Of a stretch of DNA of 64,000 nucleotides, positions 43,500 through 55,017 are shown in pieces. The notes beneath the pieces were generated by a model. That model had not been told where the DNA came from, ran no database searches, and saw only the letters and a list, made by a program, of their open reading frames with translations. Made by a program: the position numbers and the translations under genes. The first letter of the stretch is position 1, and each line of letters begins with the position of its first letter. The DNA comes from Hymenopus coronatus (taxonomy: Eukaryota > Arthropoda > Insecta > Mantodea > Hymenopodidae): assembly GCA_030762935.1 (NCBI GenBank), contig CM060900.1, forward strand, positions 290,994,236 to 291,058,235, written 5' to 3'.

Positions 43500-44448
43500 T
43501 TATAAATGCTCAATGTGACTACCCTTTGTCACACAGCACACATCAAGTCTATAGCCGAGTTCTTCCCAAACGTTGATAAGTGTGTATTCAATAATTGTAG
43601 CAACAGCTGCTTCAATCTGGTTTCTTAATTCAGGGAGGTCAGCTGGTAGTGGAGGCACATACACATGATCCTTGATGAAGCACCAAAGGTAAAAATCGCA
43701 TGGCCTTAGGTCAGGAGAACGTGGAGGCCATGCATAGCAAGCCCTGTCATTGGGGCCCTTGCGGCCTATCCAGCGTTCGGGTACAGTGACGTTCAACGAA
43801 TTGCGTATTTCGTTATGCCAGTGAGGTGGTGCACCATTCTGCTCGAAAATGAAGTTCTCTGGCACATTTTCTTTCAACTGAGGGAAGAGCCATTGCTCTA
43901 GTGTATCAAGAAAAGAAGTGTCAGTTACAGTAGGTTCACCAAAAATGAAAGGCCCATAAAATTTTTGCCGGGATACAGCACAAAAAACATTCACGGGAAT
44001 TTCGTTGCATTTGTACCATCTCGTGAGGATTTTCTGAGCCCCAGATGCACACATTATGAGTGTTAACATGTCCGCTAAGGTGAAAGGTCGATTCATCACT
44101 GAAGACAACACGATCCACAAAATTGTCATGAAACAACATGTCGTTTGTGAATTTGGCACGCAATCCGTGGTCTGTCGGCTTTAGAGCCTATAATAACTGT
44201 AAACAGTAAGGATGTAGCTGTAGCTCTCTCACTCGCTCAACAGTCTCTTCACTTACTCCTGGTTGTCCCGTGCTCTTCCCTTTACAAAGGCAGCTGGTAT
44301 CTTCAAACTGATTATACCATCTACGAATGTTTTTATCACTAGGAGGATCACAATCGAACTTACTACGGAACGCACGTTGCACAGTAACTACAGATTTGGT
44401 CTTTGCAAACTGCAAAACACAAAACGCTTTCTGTTTACTAGTCGCCAT
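43500..44448 (-). pseudogene. mariner/Tc1-superfamily transposase, broken
   Basis: N-terminal HTH (44448-44188): MATSKQKAFCVLQFAKTKSV, then PPSDKNIRRWYNQFEDT and a GKSTGQPGVSEETVERVREL linker. A deletion removes the region between HTH and catalytic domain. Catalytic part (44163-43500): VFSDESTFHLSG (first Asp), FIFEQNGAPPHWH, where the second Asp (QDGAPPH) is Asn, and AWPPRSPDLRPCDFYLW (third Asp). A frameshift near 44000 divides the first block from the rest. Usual length is about 345 residues. Inactive. Confidence 0.85.
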
Positions 44449-44514
44449 CTTTGCTACTACCGCTGTCTAGCGGAATGCGGCAGAAACATTGCATGCACAT
44501 GCGCAATTGTATCA

Positions 44515-44629
44515 ACAAACAAAACTGTTTGAGTTGCTTTTTCATTTGACATATCATTTATAACTTTAAGTTGAATGTAATAAATATCATAAAGAGTTAA
44601 AACCCCGATATTTATTTATATACACCCAG
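44515..44629. repeat. Right terminal inverted repeat of mariner
   Basis: Complement of the left arm; begins AACAAAACTGTTTGAGTTGC. Confidence 0.85.
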
Positions 44630-44973
44630 TATTACAATTCTTATATGCTATGAAGTGTATGCCACTGATCCTAGTTTTGTAGCATTACTTGTTATGTTAT
44701 AGAGGCTGAGGTAGCTGAGAGTGTATTGGTGGAGGAAGTCCGGGCAAGCCTATTTCACCTTCAAAGGCATCCCTGAACAAGAACATTCCAGTTCCTTTCT
44801 CAGTTAAGCTTTTCACAGTAAGATCCTTATTGGAAAACACTTATGTTTAAGTATACTTGGGCCCAGTTCCAGAAAGTGCTGTTCAATTTCTCTAAACAAG
44901 TTGTTTCTTTACATTGTGATAAAATTTTAACGACATGTTATAGTTCTATTATTCCAAAAACATTTATTTGCAA

Positions 44974-45004
44974 GATGTTTGCTAACTCATTGTTAGCAAA
45001 CATC
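44974..45004. repeat. Perfect hairpin, 13-bp stem, 5-base loop
   Basis: GATGTTTGCTAAC - TCATT - GTTAGCAAACATC. It lies 134 bases before the start codon of the MSANTD-like gene. Confidence 0.85.
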
Positions 45005-45137
45005 TGACAAGAATGACAATGGAGAAGGTGGGGAAAGCGATGTGTGCATCTCTAAATGCATATCGATGTGCTTGTTTGTATTGTGCCGTCTTTTGTTTTC
45101 ATTACTAGTAGTAAAAAATGAGGGAGGAGGAGGAAAT

Positions 45138-45497
45138 ATGAAGCGAGAAAAAGGTATGAAGTTTTCCAATTTTGAGAAGGAACTCCTGATAGAATTAGTG
45201 ACGAAATACAAAGATATCTAGAATATAAAAAGATAGCCATTTGAATAACGAAAAGAATGCTGTGTGGGAGAAGATAGAAGATGAATTTAATGCAAACATT
45301 AAAGCAACGAATAGGTCACACAAACAACTGAAGCAATTTTACACAAGTCTGAGGAGAGTAATGAAAAAAGCAAGGAGTGAAGAATGTTTGAAAAGATACA
45401 AGACTGGTGGAGGCCAATGCAATTCAAATAAAACTTATGATAGAAGGCCAAGCTGATCCACTCAGTATTCCACATGATTGTGATGCTGAATATTATG
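45138..45497 (+). pseudogene. MSANTD-like gene, exon 1 (Myb/SANT-like domain)
   Basis: ATG at 45138. GMKFSNFEKELLIELVTKYK is the first helix of an MSANTD3-type Myb/SANT-like DNA-binding domain; after a frame change near 45200 it continues NEKNAVWEKIEDEFNANIKA and NRSHKQLKQFYTSLRRVMKK. A second frame change near 45430 leads to ADPLSIPHDCDAEYYG and a good donor G|GTAAGT at 45498. The donor frame is in phase with exon 2. Two shifts within 300 bp indicate a pseudogene, or sequencing errors in a live gene. Proteins of this type are often derived from, or used by, PIF/Harbinger transposons. Confidence 0.6.
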
Positions 45498-46993
45498 GTA
45501 AGTAATACGTTAATTATTCATACCTCAATGTTGAACATAATAGAATATATTTATTTAGTGAGTCTATTTTTTAACTAGTAAACTGTTTCTACAGTATAAC
45601 TTGGAAAAACTTCCATGACCATGAAATCTTGTTTTAAAATTTTAAAATTCCAGACATTATAAACAAAATAAATAAATAAATAAATAACTGCAGTAACTTA
45701 TTTAACGGGAGCCAAAATGCCAATGTTAAAGTTTGACAGATTATCTCAGAAACTGTTTAAGATAATGAGCTAAATTTTTGAAAGTATATTCAGCAATAAC
45801 TTTACTGTTGATTGATGAAATATATAATACTTCTGTCGATTAGAAGGAAAGGTATGATTCTCTTTAGTGAAGTGGTTAAAATTTTGTTTAAAAACAATGA
45901 TTTTTAAATTTAAAAAAATAACTAATCAAATCACATAAAAACATTTTTGATAAAATAAAACCTATTTATGTAAAAATATGTGGTAAAAAGTTCAGCCCTT
46001 AGTGGTAATTAGTCTCTGATATAATGGGGCATTTGTATAGAAAATTTTACTTCTTCAGATGGTGCTTTCAAATACAACATTAAAAACAATGTAACCTAAC
46101 TTTCCAAACACAGCTTTGTAGTACCTCAAAAATTTCACATGAAGGACATACGAGCGGGATGCCAATTCTGCAAATAGCTAAAGTAAAACTTTCCGATCAA
46201 AATAAAAAAAAAAATCTCTTCTGTAACATTAATATTTACAATGTTATTGATGTTTTACCAAGTGAGTGGTAATGTTCTAAAAAACTAATACGCAAGATTG
46301 TTTACAAATTATTTTTAAACTATTTACAACCAGTGCATCTCTATGAAAATTGTACCAAAATAAGCAGGAGCTTCAAAATATTCATATGCAATTAAAACAT
46401 GAAAATGGAAAAAAATTATGAAAATCCCAATTCGACTCCCCTTAAAGAAACTCCTATTTTATTCGAATCTTTTATTTACAAGGGATTCATGTAGTTTCAG
46501 TCCTTGCAACATTCTTTAATTTTTAAAAAGTCTAAAATAGTTTAACCAATAAACCATAATTCTGTGTGGGCCACTAAGATTGAATTGCATAAATCATAAT
46601 ATTAAAACAGAAATCAAGATATATTGGTTTAGAAAAAAAATTATGACCCCAATATTATTATTATTAAAATTTCATATTAGCTACTCCATTTTTAAATTTC
46701 AATTGTTACAATACGTTTAAGACAAACATATTATTGTAATATTAATACAGAAATAAGAGTGCATACCAACCGAAGAAAATTGAATTTGTTTATAACTATT
46801 CAGTACTCTGAAGGCAACCTTACCAAATTCAGGAAGATTGTTAAATTAAATACATACATTTTGTTCATGTTTGAATATAAATAAATGTCATCACTAATCA
46901 AGAAAAATGATAACTATATCCCGATAGTACAGAAAGTCAAAAATAAAAGATTTTGACGATTCGAGAAATTACCATTTATCTATTTTGTTTTAG

Positions 46994-47061
46994 GGGATAC
47001 TGAAAATATCTTGGTGGAAGCAATTCCTTGTGATATAGAAGGTGAAGAAGTGCCACAAGAG
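46994..47061 (+). pseudogene. MSANTD-like gene, exon 2
   Basis: Acceptor TTTGTTTTAG ends at 46993. The phase-1 split codon of exon 1 is completed and the frame reads DTENILVEAIPCDIEGEEVP-QE, ending at GAG|GTTAAA. The donor is weak but its phase 0 fits exon 3. Confidence 0.5.
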
Positions 47062-47700
47062 GTTAAATTAAATGTACTTTACATTATTTATTTTAAATTC
47101 ACAATATGGCATCATACCTACATATTTTTAGTATACATGTAACATGAGGAACGTATTACAAAAATTGACATGAAATGAATTTGATAAAAATATTTCAAAA
47201 TGTAAAAATATCATACATTAAAGTGAAATCTTCATTGTCATTTTCTTAGTAATGCATTCTATATGCCAAATGACTTTTGTGTGCTGCTGTACACTTCTAC
47301 AGTAGGCCTATACAATAAGATGTTACAACAGAATAATACTCTCTAATATTCCAATTTAAATTGATACACTTTTAAAAATTAATAAAATACATGACTTCAG
47401 GTGGCTCTAAACAAATTGTTTACATCATTTCTCTTCTAAACAAAATGTCTAAACAATACTTCAATGGTAAGTTGTTATTAATTCTATTTTATAAAGAAAG
47501 TTGTAGGAAAATAAACATTCTGGGATGCATATTTATATAATATATTATTGTATATTCAAACGAAAGACCCAGGGCATAAAAGCACTAAGCAACCATATTG
47601 CATGAACACGGTCAGTATTGTTCACACATGATGAAGTGTCAAGGTCATTACAAAAGTTTCCTAGGTGTGCCAATACTTTCAATGTTATTTATATTTGCAG

Positions 47701-47982
47701 GCCAATCTCTGTCGCGAGAACATTGCTGCATTAGCTGGAAGTAGGGCAGCTCTCTGTGAAGAAGAGATGTTATTAATTAAGGACAAATATACTTTAGAAA
47801 TTGAAGTACTAAAAATGAAAAAGGAGACAGAAAAAATTATCCAAAGGCTGAGCATGACAAATTATTGTATTATAAAACAGCTGAGCGTGAAAAAATGTTT
47901 TATTACTAAGAGAAAAGAAGGCATTTGGAGGAAACACACAAGAAACAATAATTATTTAAAACCTGTTCTTGTAGGTCTATAA
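47701..47982 (+). pseudogene. MSANTD-like gene, exon 3 (coiled coil)
   Basis: Acceptor TATATTTGCAG ends at 47700. The frame starts ANLCRENIAALAGSRAALCE and continues LEIEVLKMKKETEKIIQRL, a basic/acidic coiled coil like the C-terminal helix of MSANTD proteins, and runs to a TAA at 47980-47982. The last 30 residues (KKCFITKRKEGIWRKHTRNN) look like a frame-shifted end. It may represent dimerisation helix. Confidence 0.5.
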
Positions 47983-47984
47983 AT

Positions 47985-49880
47985 TTATGGTATAGTGCAT
48001 AAACATTCATCCCTTGTTCAAGTGATAGCCACGTAAACATAGAATTTCAACTTTCAGCAAATGGACATACAAACTTTGTGCACTATACTCGTACCATTGA
48101 AATACTACACCACTGTTTATAGTAGTTCATTTATTACTGGCATGATAACAAAAAATAAACCAAGAAATAAAGTGAAATAAAAAAATTAAATAACTTACAT
48201 TCAAAAAAATGTATTTTTCAGAAGTCTTTTTTTTTTAATGCACATAGTTCGTAGTCATTTTGTTCTTATTGTTCTCTTCCAATGTTATGAATTTCTATAA
48301 AAATAGTTATTATAGTGATTATGTTATTATTTTGATACTGAAACTCCCCAAAGCAAAAACTTTTCTTATTTACATGGAGCATGTGTCATTTCCTCTTTCA
48401 TAATAAGCAGGGCTAGGAAATATAAACTACACTTTTCAGCATTGAAAGCAATTAAAGCCCCAAGTTATAGGCAATATCTATGCTGAAGTGTTAATCAAAT
48501 CACTTATATATAGCATATTAATAGGGGATTCGGTTTATGTGTGTCCAATGTACCTATAAGTCCATATATCTTCTAGCTCTCATAATAAGTAACATTATAG
48601 GTTTACATTGTTTTAGGTTATGTGTAAAAGTGTGTTAATGTAATTCTTACTGTAGAATTAATATTTATCTTGTGATATAAAGATATTCTGTTAAGTTGTA
48701 TGCTATGTAAGTGATGGTCTACATAATTATTGTACTATGGTACGCTGCTCTCTGGGAATAAATTAATTCAATAGTATGTTGCTGTGCAATTGCATTCCTG
48801 AAAGCCATGGCAGTTGGCTTGTCTGCTTGAATAGAAATGTTGTTCTGGTTTCCATCATTCCTGTTTCTTCTTCTATCCTGTATGAACTGGCACAAAAATA
48901 AGTTTTATGGGGGAATTTCATTTTTAGTTTTCACTGCAATGCTGTGCAGCACAGCTGTTGCCACAATGACTGTCAAAGTTGTTCAAAGTTTAATTTGTAG
49001 ACCCAAGCTGAGGACCAGGAAACACCTCCACAATATTAGCCTGTTAACAGCTAAACTTTTGGTGCGAAATGAAGGCACAAAATCTGCCGCATAGGTTACA
49101 ACCTTGGTGGCAAGCATATCATTTAAACCCCTAGATTTGCCGTACCCACCAAATTTGAAACTAATTTCTTGCCACATGCTATTCGGAAAACATGTATCAC
49201 AAATGCAAGACAACCCCAAATCTGGACACTAATATTTTGGGGAAAAAAATATATATATATAGTCTTGTATTTGAATGAATATGATACTCATTCTGCCAGA
49301 AAGTATTTGTAGTACTACAATGGCACCAAACTTGAACCCTTCACATTGGTAAACCAACTATAAATAATTTTTTTTTTTTTACCTTGATAAATCTCATATT
49401 GTTAGAAAATTATGCAAAGTACGGTATTTTGCATAAAAACCCAATTTTTTAATTATTTCACAATTTAAAATTGGAAAATTCTGGCATTTTCAGATCTCCA
49501 AAATATATGCTCACTATGTTTTTAATAATTTAAATATTTTTTGGTTTTATCGTTTAAACATTTTCCCATCCCTACATATTGATGGCAAGTGCAAAACTCA
49601 TGTCTTGAAAAGGAAATTTTACATGATGAAAAAACAATTTTTAAAATGCTGTTTTTAAATATTTAGGTTGTTATAATGTGATTGTGCTAACTGCACGATT
49701 CCTATGCAAAATAAATCATCTGAACTAAATTATTCCTCCTCAACAAAAAATAAAATCACCCATATGGTTTTGAATGTGTAAGTGTGACTGTATACAAAAT
49801 GTTGCTCCTTCCGCTGATAAGAGCTGTATCAGGTCAGTTTCACTAGATCTGCAATCTGAAATGTATGTACTTTGCTAAAA
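47985..49880. other. Intergenic DNA
   Basis: No support for a gene. An 85-codon plus frame at 48837-49094 with a hydrophobic start is overlapped by an equally long minus frame and neither has a recognisable relative. Short TA run at 49247-49260 and a T-run at 49369-49380. Confidence 0.35.
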
Positions 49881-50950
49881 ACCTCTCCAAAAACTTCTTA
49901 AAACTTGGCTGCAAAGCATGAGAAGTACTAGAAGGTTTTGTATGGCTAATTTATGTACAAGACAGAAGTACTTTCCCTTTAAGAATAAATGCTACCAACA
50001 GACAACAGGACTAGCAATGGGGAATCCTCTGTCACCATTTCTAGCCAACTTACTCTTGAGTAATTTTAAGACAAACATCACTGAGGCATTCCCACCTATA
50101 TAAAAGACGTAATAGGTATGTAGATGACATCATCACCATAGTCTGGAAGAACTCAAACAATGCACTCAAACTATTCAATATCCAAAACAAAGCAATTCAG
50201 TTCACCATAGAGACTGACTGGGAAGGATACTACCATTCTTTGACATCAAAGTAATCAGAACAGAAAAACATAAGCTAACATTTGGAATACGTAGAAAATT
50301 AACAAATACAGATAACCACATAAAGTATGAAGCTACAATCCCAAAACACACAAATATGCAGCCCTGAACAGTCTAACGTACACATTAGTACGCATTCCCA
50401 TGGAGAATAGTGAATACCACAAATACTCCAAATAGCTACCAACAATGCCATCCAAGAGAATACACAAATACAAAAAACTGAACTGCTTAACACACACAAC
50501 CACCCTACAGAACCCCCAAGACCAACCTCAGTTCAAAAGTCACATATCATCCTTGGGCACATAATAAATTTCAGAAAATCTTCAAGAATTACATCACCTT
50601 AGCTCCAAAAAAAACAAACAATTATAGCACTCAGAAACTGCTATTCAAAAAGTTAAAAGATCCTATTCCAGCAAACAAAAAACCTGGAATTTATGGAATT
50701 AAATGCTCAGACTGTAATCTAGCACACGTAGGAAGGACAAAAAGAAGCTTGGAAACCAGATTGAAGGAACATATGAGAAACCCAAAACACAAATGGAAAA
50801 ATCAGCTCTTGCTCATCATTTCTGGTCATCAGGACATGAAATCACACCTAATATAAAAATGTTAAAACCAACTTATAAACACAAGAATTAAATGTCTGGG
50901 AGAAGATCTATATCATGAAGAAAAAACCACATCATGAATTTTGATTTACC
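49880..50950 (+). mobile_element. Penelope-like element: RT and GIY-YIG endonuclease
   Basis: Plus-strand fossil. RT: FPFKNKCYQQTTGLAMGNPL with SPFLANLL (49970-50070), then the catalytic RYVDDIITIVWKNSN (about 50105-50165, frame-shifted), FFDIKVIRTEKHKLTFGIR (50235-50295). GIY-YIG endonuclease near 50685-50785: KPGIYGIKCSDCNLAHVGRT followed by KRSLETRLKEHMRN. The GIY and the H-V-G pair typical of this nuclease are visible. Numerous indels. Terminal repeats not found. Confidence 0.8.
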
Positions 50951-51250
50951 ATCATATAGCACCAGATGCCTCACAAGTTATGCACCTCCACTCTCACTAT
51001 TAACACAAATGAAGCAAAATTTAGCCAGAATTAAGGGTTGAAAATTGGGAACAAGTGTTCCCGAAACCGTTCCCAGTGAGTAATTACTAAGTCATGATTT
51101 TGTTACAAAACCTGACTCAAATTCTTTTAAATTAACAGCACTTCTTTGTTTAGGTTGTAGGACGCTCATTTTTGATACACAATCAAATACAGTGTTTCAG
51201 TAATTCTGCATTGCCTTCCTCTTTCCACTTAAGCATAAAATCAAGCACTA

Positions 51251-52525
51251 TGAGGGTTGGCTGATAAGTCCCAGGCCTCTCAATGAAAACAGCATTTAAA
51301 AAAAAAATGTTTTCCTTTATTTCTCAACATAATCTCCAGAAAGGATATCACATTTGTCATATCAGTGTTCTAATTTAATTAAACCATCTCTGTAGTGCGA
51401 TTTATCAAGGTCCTAAAAATAGCTGTTTACCGACTGAATGACCACCTCGTTGCTGTGAAATCTTCGTCCTCCAAGAAATTTTTGAGATTTGGGAACAGGT
51501 GGTAGTCACTGGGTGCTAGATCTGGCAAATAGAGTGGATGCTCTAGTAATCTGAACTTTAATTTGCATATTTTTCCCATTGCAATGACTGAACAATGGGC
51601 CTGAGCATTGTTGTAATGAAACAAGATTCTAATGAGGTCTTTTTCTTTTCACCTCATCACTCAAACGTTGCAATAAGCTTGTGTAGTAGTCGCCAGTGAT
51701 ACTTTTACCCTTTTCAAAGTAATCAATAAAAATAATTCCCTGTGCATCCCAGAAAACACTCGCCATAACCTTGTTAGCTGACAAAATTGACCCTTTCTGG
51801 AGTTGTTTCACCTGGCAAAACCCTCTGTTTTGACTGTGTTTTACTTTCTGGAGTGTAGTGATGTATCCAAGTTTCATCCATGGTAATAAGCTGTCTCAAA
51901 AATTCACTACAATTTTTATGGTAGAACTCCACATTCTTGACAGAAACAGTTTTTCTTTGCAACTTTTGATCAGGTATCTACATACGCAGCACTCATCTTG
52001 CACAGACCTTGTGAAAGCCCAAAACATTACTTAAAATATTACCTGCACATTTCTTTTATATGTTAACAGCCTCTGCCTTCTCAAACAACTTTAATTTGCA
52101 GTCTTCCAGCACTAAACGATGAATTTTTTCAATGATCTCTGGAGTCATCACTTCTACAGAGTGTCCAGAGCGAGGCTCACTACTAATGCTCGTATGTCCC
52201 ATTTTAAACTCTGCAACCCACCTTTTAATCATTGAATATGAAGGGGCAGAGTATTTCAATGTACTGTCCATTTCCTTCTTGATTTCTTTAGGTGTTAAGC
52301 CTTTCAAACGGAAGTATTTAATCACTGTACATTTTTCCAAATCCTCCATTTTTGTGAAAACTCTAAAGTTGTCTTGTTTAAAATGCTGTCATTCAAAGAC
52401 TAAACAAGCTATTGACCTGTAACTATGGATACAAGCTAGTCTAGAGCTAAACTATACAATGCTACTGTCTAACTGGGCTAATGGTGCTATATCTGTGAGG
52501 CCTGGGACTTATCAGCTGATCCTAG
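51251..52525 (-). mobile_element. mariner element, full length, dead
   Basis: Terminal inverted repeats TGAGGGTTGGCTGATAAGTC (left) and complement CTAGGATCAGCTGATAAGTC (right; both continue CCAGGCCTC), flanked by TA at 51249-51250 and 52526-52527. Length 1275 bp, the usual mariner size. Right-end sequences include a poly-purine-rich region. Transposase on the minus strand, annotated separately. Confidence 0.9.
51427..52349 (-). pseudogene. mariner transposase, frameshifted
   Basis: HTH region (52349-52056): CTVIKYFRLKGLTPKEIKKE, then SYSMIKRWVAEFKMGHTSIS and SGHSVEVMTPEIIEKIHRLV. Catalytic region: ITMDETWIHHYTPESK (about 51870, first Asp), VMASVFWDAQGIIFIDYFEK (about 51740), MFHYNNAQAHCS (51620, second block; HxDNARPH expected, so Asp is Asn) and LPDLAPSDYHLFPNLKNFL (about 51510, third Asp). 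Three frameshifts separate these blocks. Confidence 0.85.
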
Positions 52526-52529
52526 TAGA

Positions 52530-53490
52530 AGAATTTTTTACCTAGGTTTAACAGACATACCTACAAAATGTATGTATGGGCCTTATTCCATAATTCTTCT
52601 AGTTAATTCCGAGTATACCTAACTTGCTTTGTCAACATACATACAAATCAAGGTCACAGCCCAACAATCACATGTTCATATTCTACAAAAATTCATGTAA
52701 AAGAAAAGAAAATAGGCATAAAAATATGAATTTATCTGAAGGTCTAAAACTTTTTTGCAATGTACTTCCAAATAAATGGGTAATAAATTTATGGCTTGGA
52801 ATTTTTATATAAGTCCTAGTTAAAATTAGCTAAGCTGTGCACTATTCTTCACAATATGTTTTTACACTCTGTGGTTAACAAAAAACACGGGCATACCCCT
52901 CCCCCACACACAATCTCTCTCTCTCTTTTCACAATAAATTTTCTATCCTCAATTTCTTGCAAACATAATGAACAATGAAACTGAAAAAGTGACATTTGGA
53001 GGAGTGGATAGATTTTGATTAGACAATAAAGTGTACATAAATTAATTAATAATCATGAATGCCAATATACATGAAGATGAAACTTGGCACACCACTTCTT
53101 ATGTTGCTAGTAATTAATACCTGTGAAAAAAAATATCCTTAGCTTCAATAATTTGGAAAAACAGTTAAATGTATCTTGCCTTACTTTTACCTTTTGATAT
53201 TCCTACTCATCATTAGGTTTCTAGCTGCTGCTTCTTCTTCTTCTGAAGCAGCAGAACAGCTTGTTGCATTATGATCGCTATTAGTTAAATGTAAAAAAGC
53301 GAGCCCATATTGCAAAAAACCTTATTTCTCCTACAGATCATGATGCGACAACCACACAGCTAACAGTGCAAAGGCCTGGTGTACATAACTAACACTAAAG
53401 TATCAGAAAGTATAATGGTGTGAATGCTTAATTAGCTAATTTGCTGCACCTAAGTAGTCAAATTAACAATAATCATTTGGGCAGATTGTT
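52530..53490. other. Intergenic DNA with short CT repeat
   Basis: Only a short TCTC run at 52914-52926 and a CTTCTT run near 53230. No gene recognised. Confidence 0.35.
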
Positions 53491-53498
53491 CACAACAT

Positions 53499-53777
53499 TT
53501 ACAAAACTGGTTGCTTCACCATAGTAATAATTTTTGTCACAAATAAAAGTCTTAAAACTGCTTTTTTAAAATATTTGTGTACTAAGCTTATAAGATATCT
53601 GGGGAGTCTATTTACAAGACCATTTTCAATACCATTATAAAATGTAACCCCTCTATGCAAAACCTTGTATCCAAAAATAAAATCTGTACTTCTTTGAACA
53701 AAATCTTGTACATATATGATAATACAAGTTTTAAGATTTTGCGCAGGCATAATTGTAGGCGAAAACCATGTATGCAT
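53499..53777 (-). pseudogene. Possible LINE ORF2 C-terminus
   Basis: Minus-strand frame with STDFIFGYKVLHRGVTFYNG, LVNRLPRYLISL and YFKKAVLRLLF resembles the last segment of CR1/jockey-type ORF2 (GI..YN.LP..I......FKK.L...L), as at 20230-20340 of this window. 92 codons without interruption. No RT is adjacent because the Penelope-like element follows. Confidence 0.4.
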
Positions 53778-53792
53778 TTACCATCTAATAAT

Positions 53793-53935
53793 CTGACTTC
53801 TGCATTGTCAACTACCTTTGACTGCCAGAATCATTCGATGTGGTGCCTCTGCAGTCTTGAGGTCACGCACTGGACATCTTAAGAATCTATGCAGAGGTTT
53901 GCCTTCGGTGGGAGTTCCAAAATCCATCAAAGTTG
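53793..53935 (-). repeat. Inverted terminal repeat, left arm
   Basis: Plus-strand anchors GCATTGTCAACTACCTTTGA, GTGGTGCCTCTGCAGTCTTG and TCTATGCAGAGGTTTGCCTT are the complement of TCAAAGGTAGTTGACAATGC, CAAGACTACAGAGGCACTAC and ACAACCCTTGCATAGA in the right arm. Confidence 0.85.
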
Positions 53936-55017
53936 ATTTGTATTTTTTTAAAAAAAATGTTTTCCCGTGCATAAAGTTCAGTTGGTCTTTGCACATCCTT
54001 CAGGAGATGAATGTTTTTAATAATGTTGTGGTTAGAGATCCAAAAATGGTATGCTACTGCTGATTTGTCTGTATGCCTGTATTTTGTATGTCTAAGGCAC
54101 TCCTTGAGATTGTTTCTCTGTTTCTTTTTGTTTTTTCTATGTATATTTTCTCACAACCTTCACAGATGATTTTGTAAATTCCTGGTCTCTTTGATGAGTG
54201 ATTATGTCTGATATCTGTTTCTTCTTTCTATTCTCATTACTTTTTATGTACCAATGGCTCACTGAATTCATTGTACTCTGCCATCATTTCTATTTGTTTT
54301 AATTCTTTCTTGTATTCTGTTTCATTTAAAGGGATGTTAATCTGTGTGTTAAGCTGTTTAGGATCACATGCTTGCAATTAACAAGGTTGAAACTGTCAGA
54401 TTTTTTGTGGTTGTCTATGTGGGTATCCGTCCTGTATATTCCAAACTCAAGCTTGTTATTATTTTTGTTAATTCTTATGTATAAGAAGGGAAGTATTCCT
54501 CTGTTTCTTTCTCCACTGTGAATTCAACTTCTTGTATCTGTAAGTTTAAGAGCTTCACAGCATCTTCCACTGACTTTTTATTAACTTATGCAAAAATGTC
54601 ATCAACATACCTGAACCAAGCCTTGAAAAAGTGAGGGAAAAAAGTGTGATCTGAATCTTAAAAAAGCTCATAAAAAGAACTACCAGTATTTTGGTTATAT
54701 ATTTTCCCTTTGAAGGTGAATCCAGTTTGATTGATGATTATATTCACTAGCTTGATATATTGATCGATTCTTGCTTTTTCCATATCTATTTATTCTAGCC
54801 AGCTTTTAAAGAAATACATTCATTTTTGATGTGGTATGCTGGGGAATAGTGAATTTACATCAAAGGACACAAATGTCTGTGTGAGCCAGTTTCATGTGTT
54901 TCATGTTTTTGATAACTTTTTTATGCCTCGGCTCTTGTATTTTGGGAAGGTATGCAGTTTCTTTGAAAGCCATTTCACTAGATCCTAAGGAGAGTTAATG
55001 CTGTATGCATTTTGTTT

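Larger units (their letters stand above)
43385..44629 (-). mobile_element. mariner-like element with long terminal inverted repeats
   Basis: The ends CAGGGT and ACCCAG are flanked by TA (43383-43384, 44630-44631). The terminal inverted repeats extend over about 105-115 bp (43385-43495 and 44515-44629) and are nearly identical, e.g. TATTTATTACATTCAACTTA and ATGTCAAATGAAAAAGCAAC on both sides. Total length 1245 bp, close to a full element. The high similarity of the arms suggests rather recent insertion, but the transposase is broken. Confidence 0.9.

Noticed and set aside
48837..49219. Overlapping plus and minus frames of 85 and 78 codons
   Set aside because: Neither has recognisable motifs; the hydrophobic start of the plus frame is weak evidence for a signal peptide only.
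53499..54063. Host gene with exons around 53.5-54.0 kb
   Set aside because: The frames are explained by the Penelope-like terminal repeat and a LINE C-terminus.
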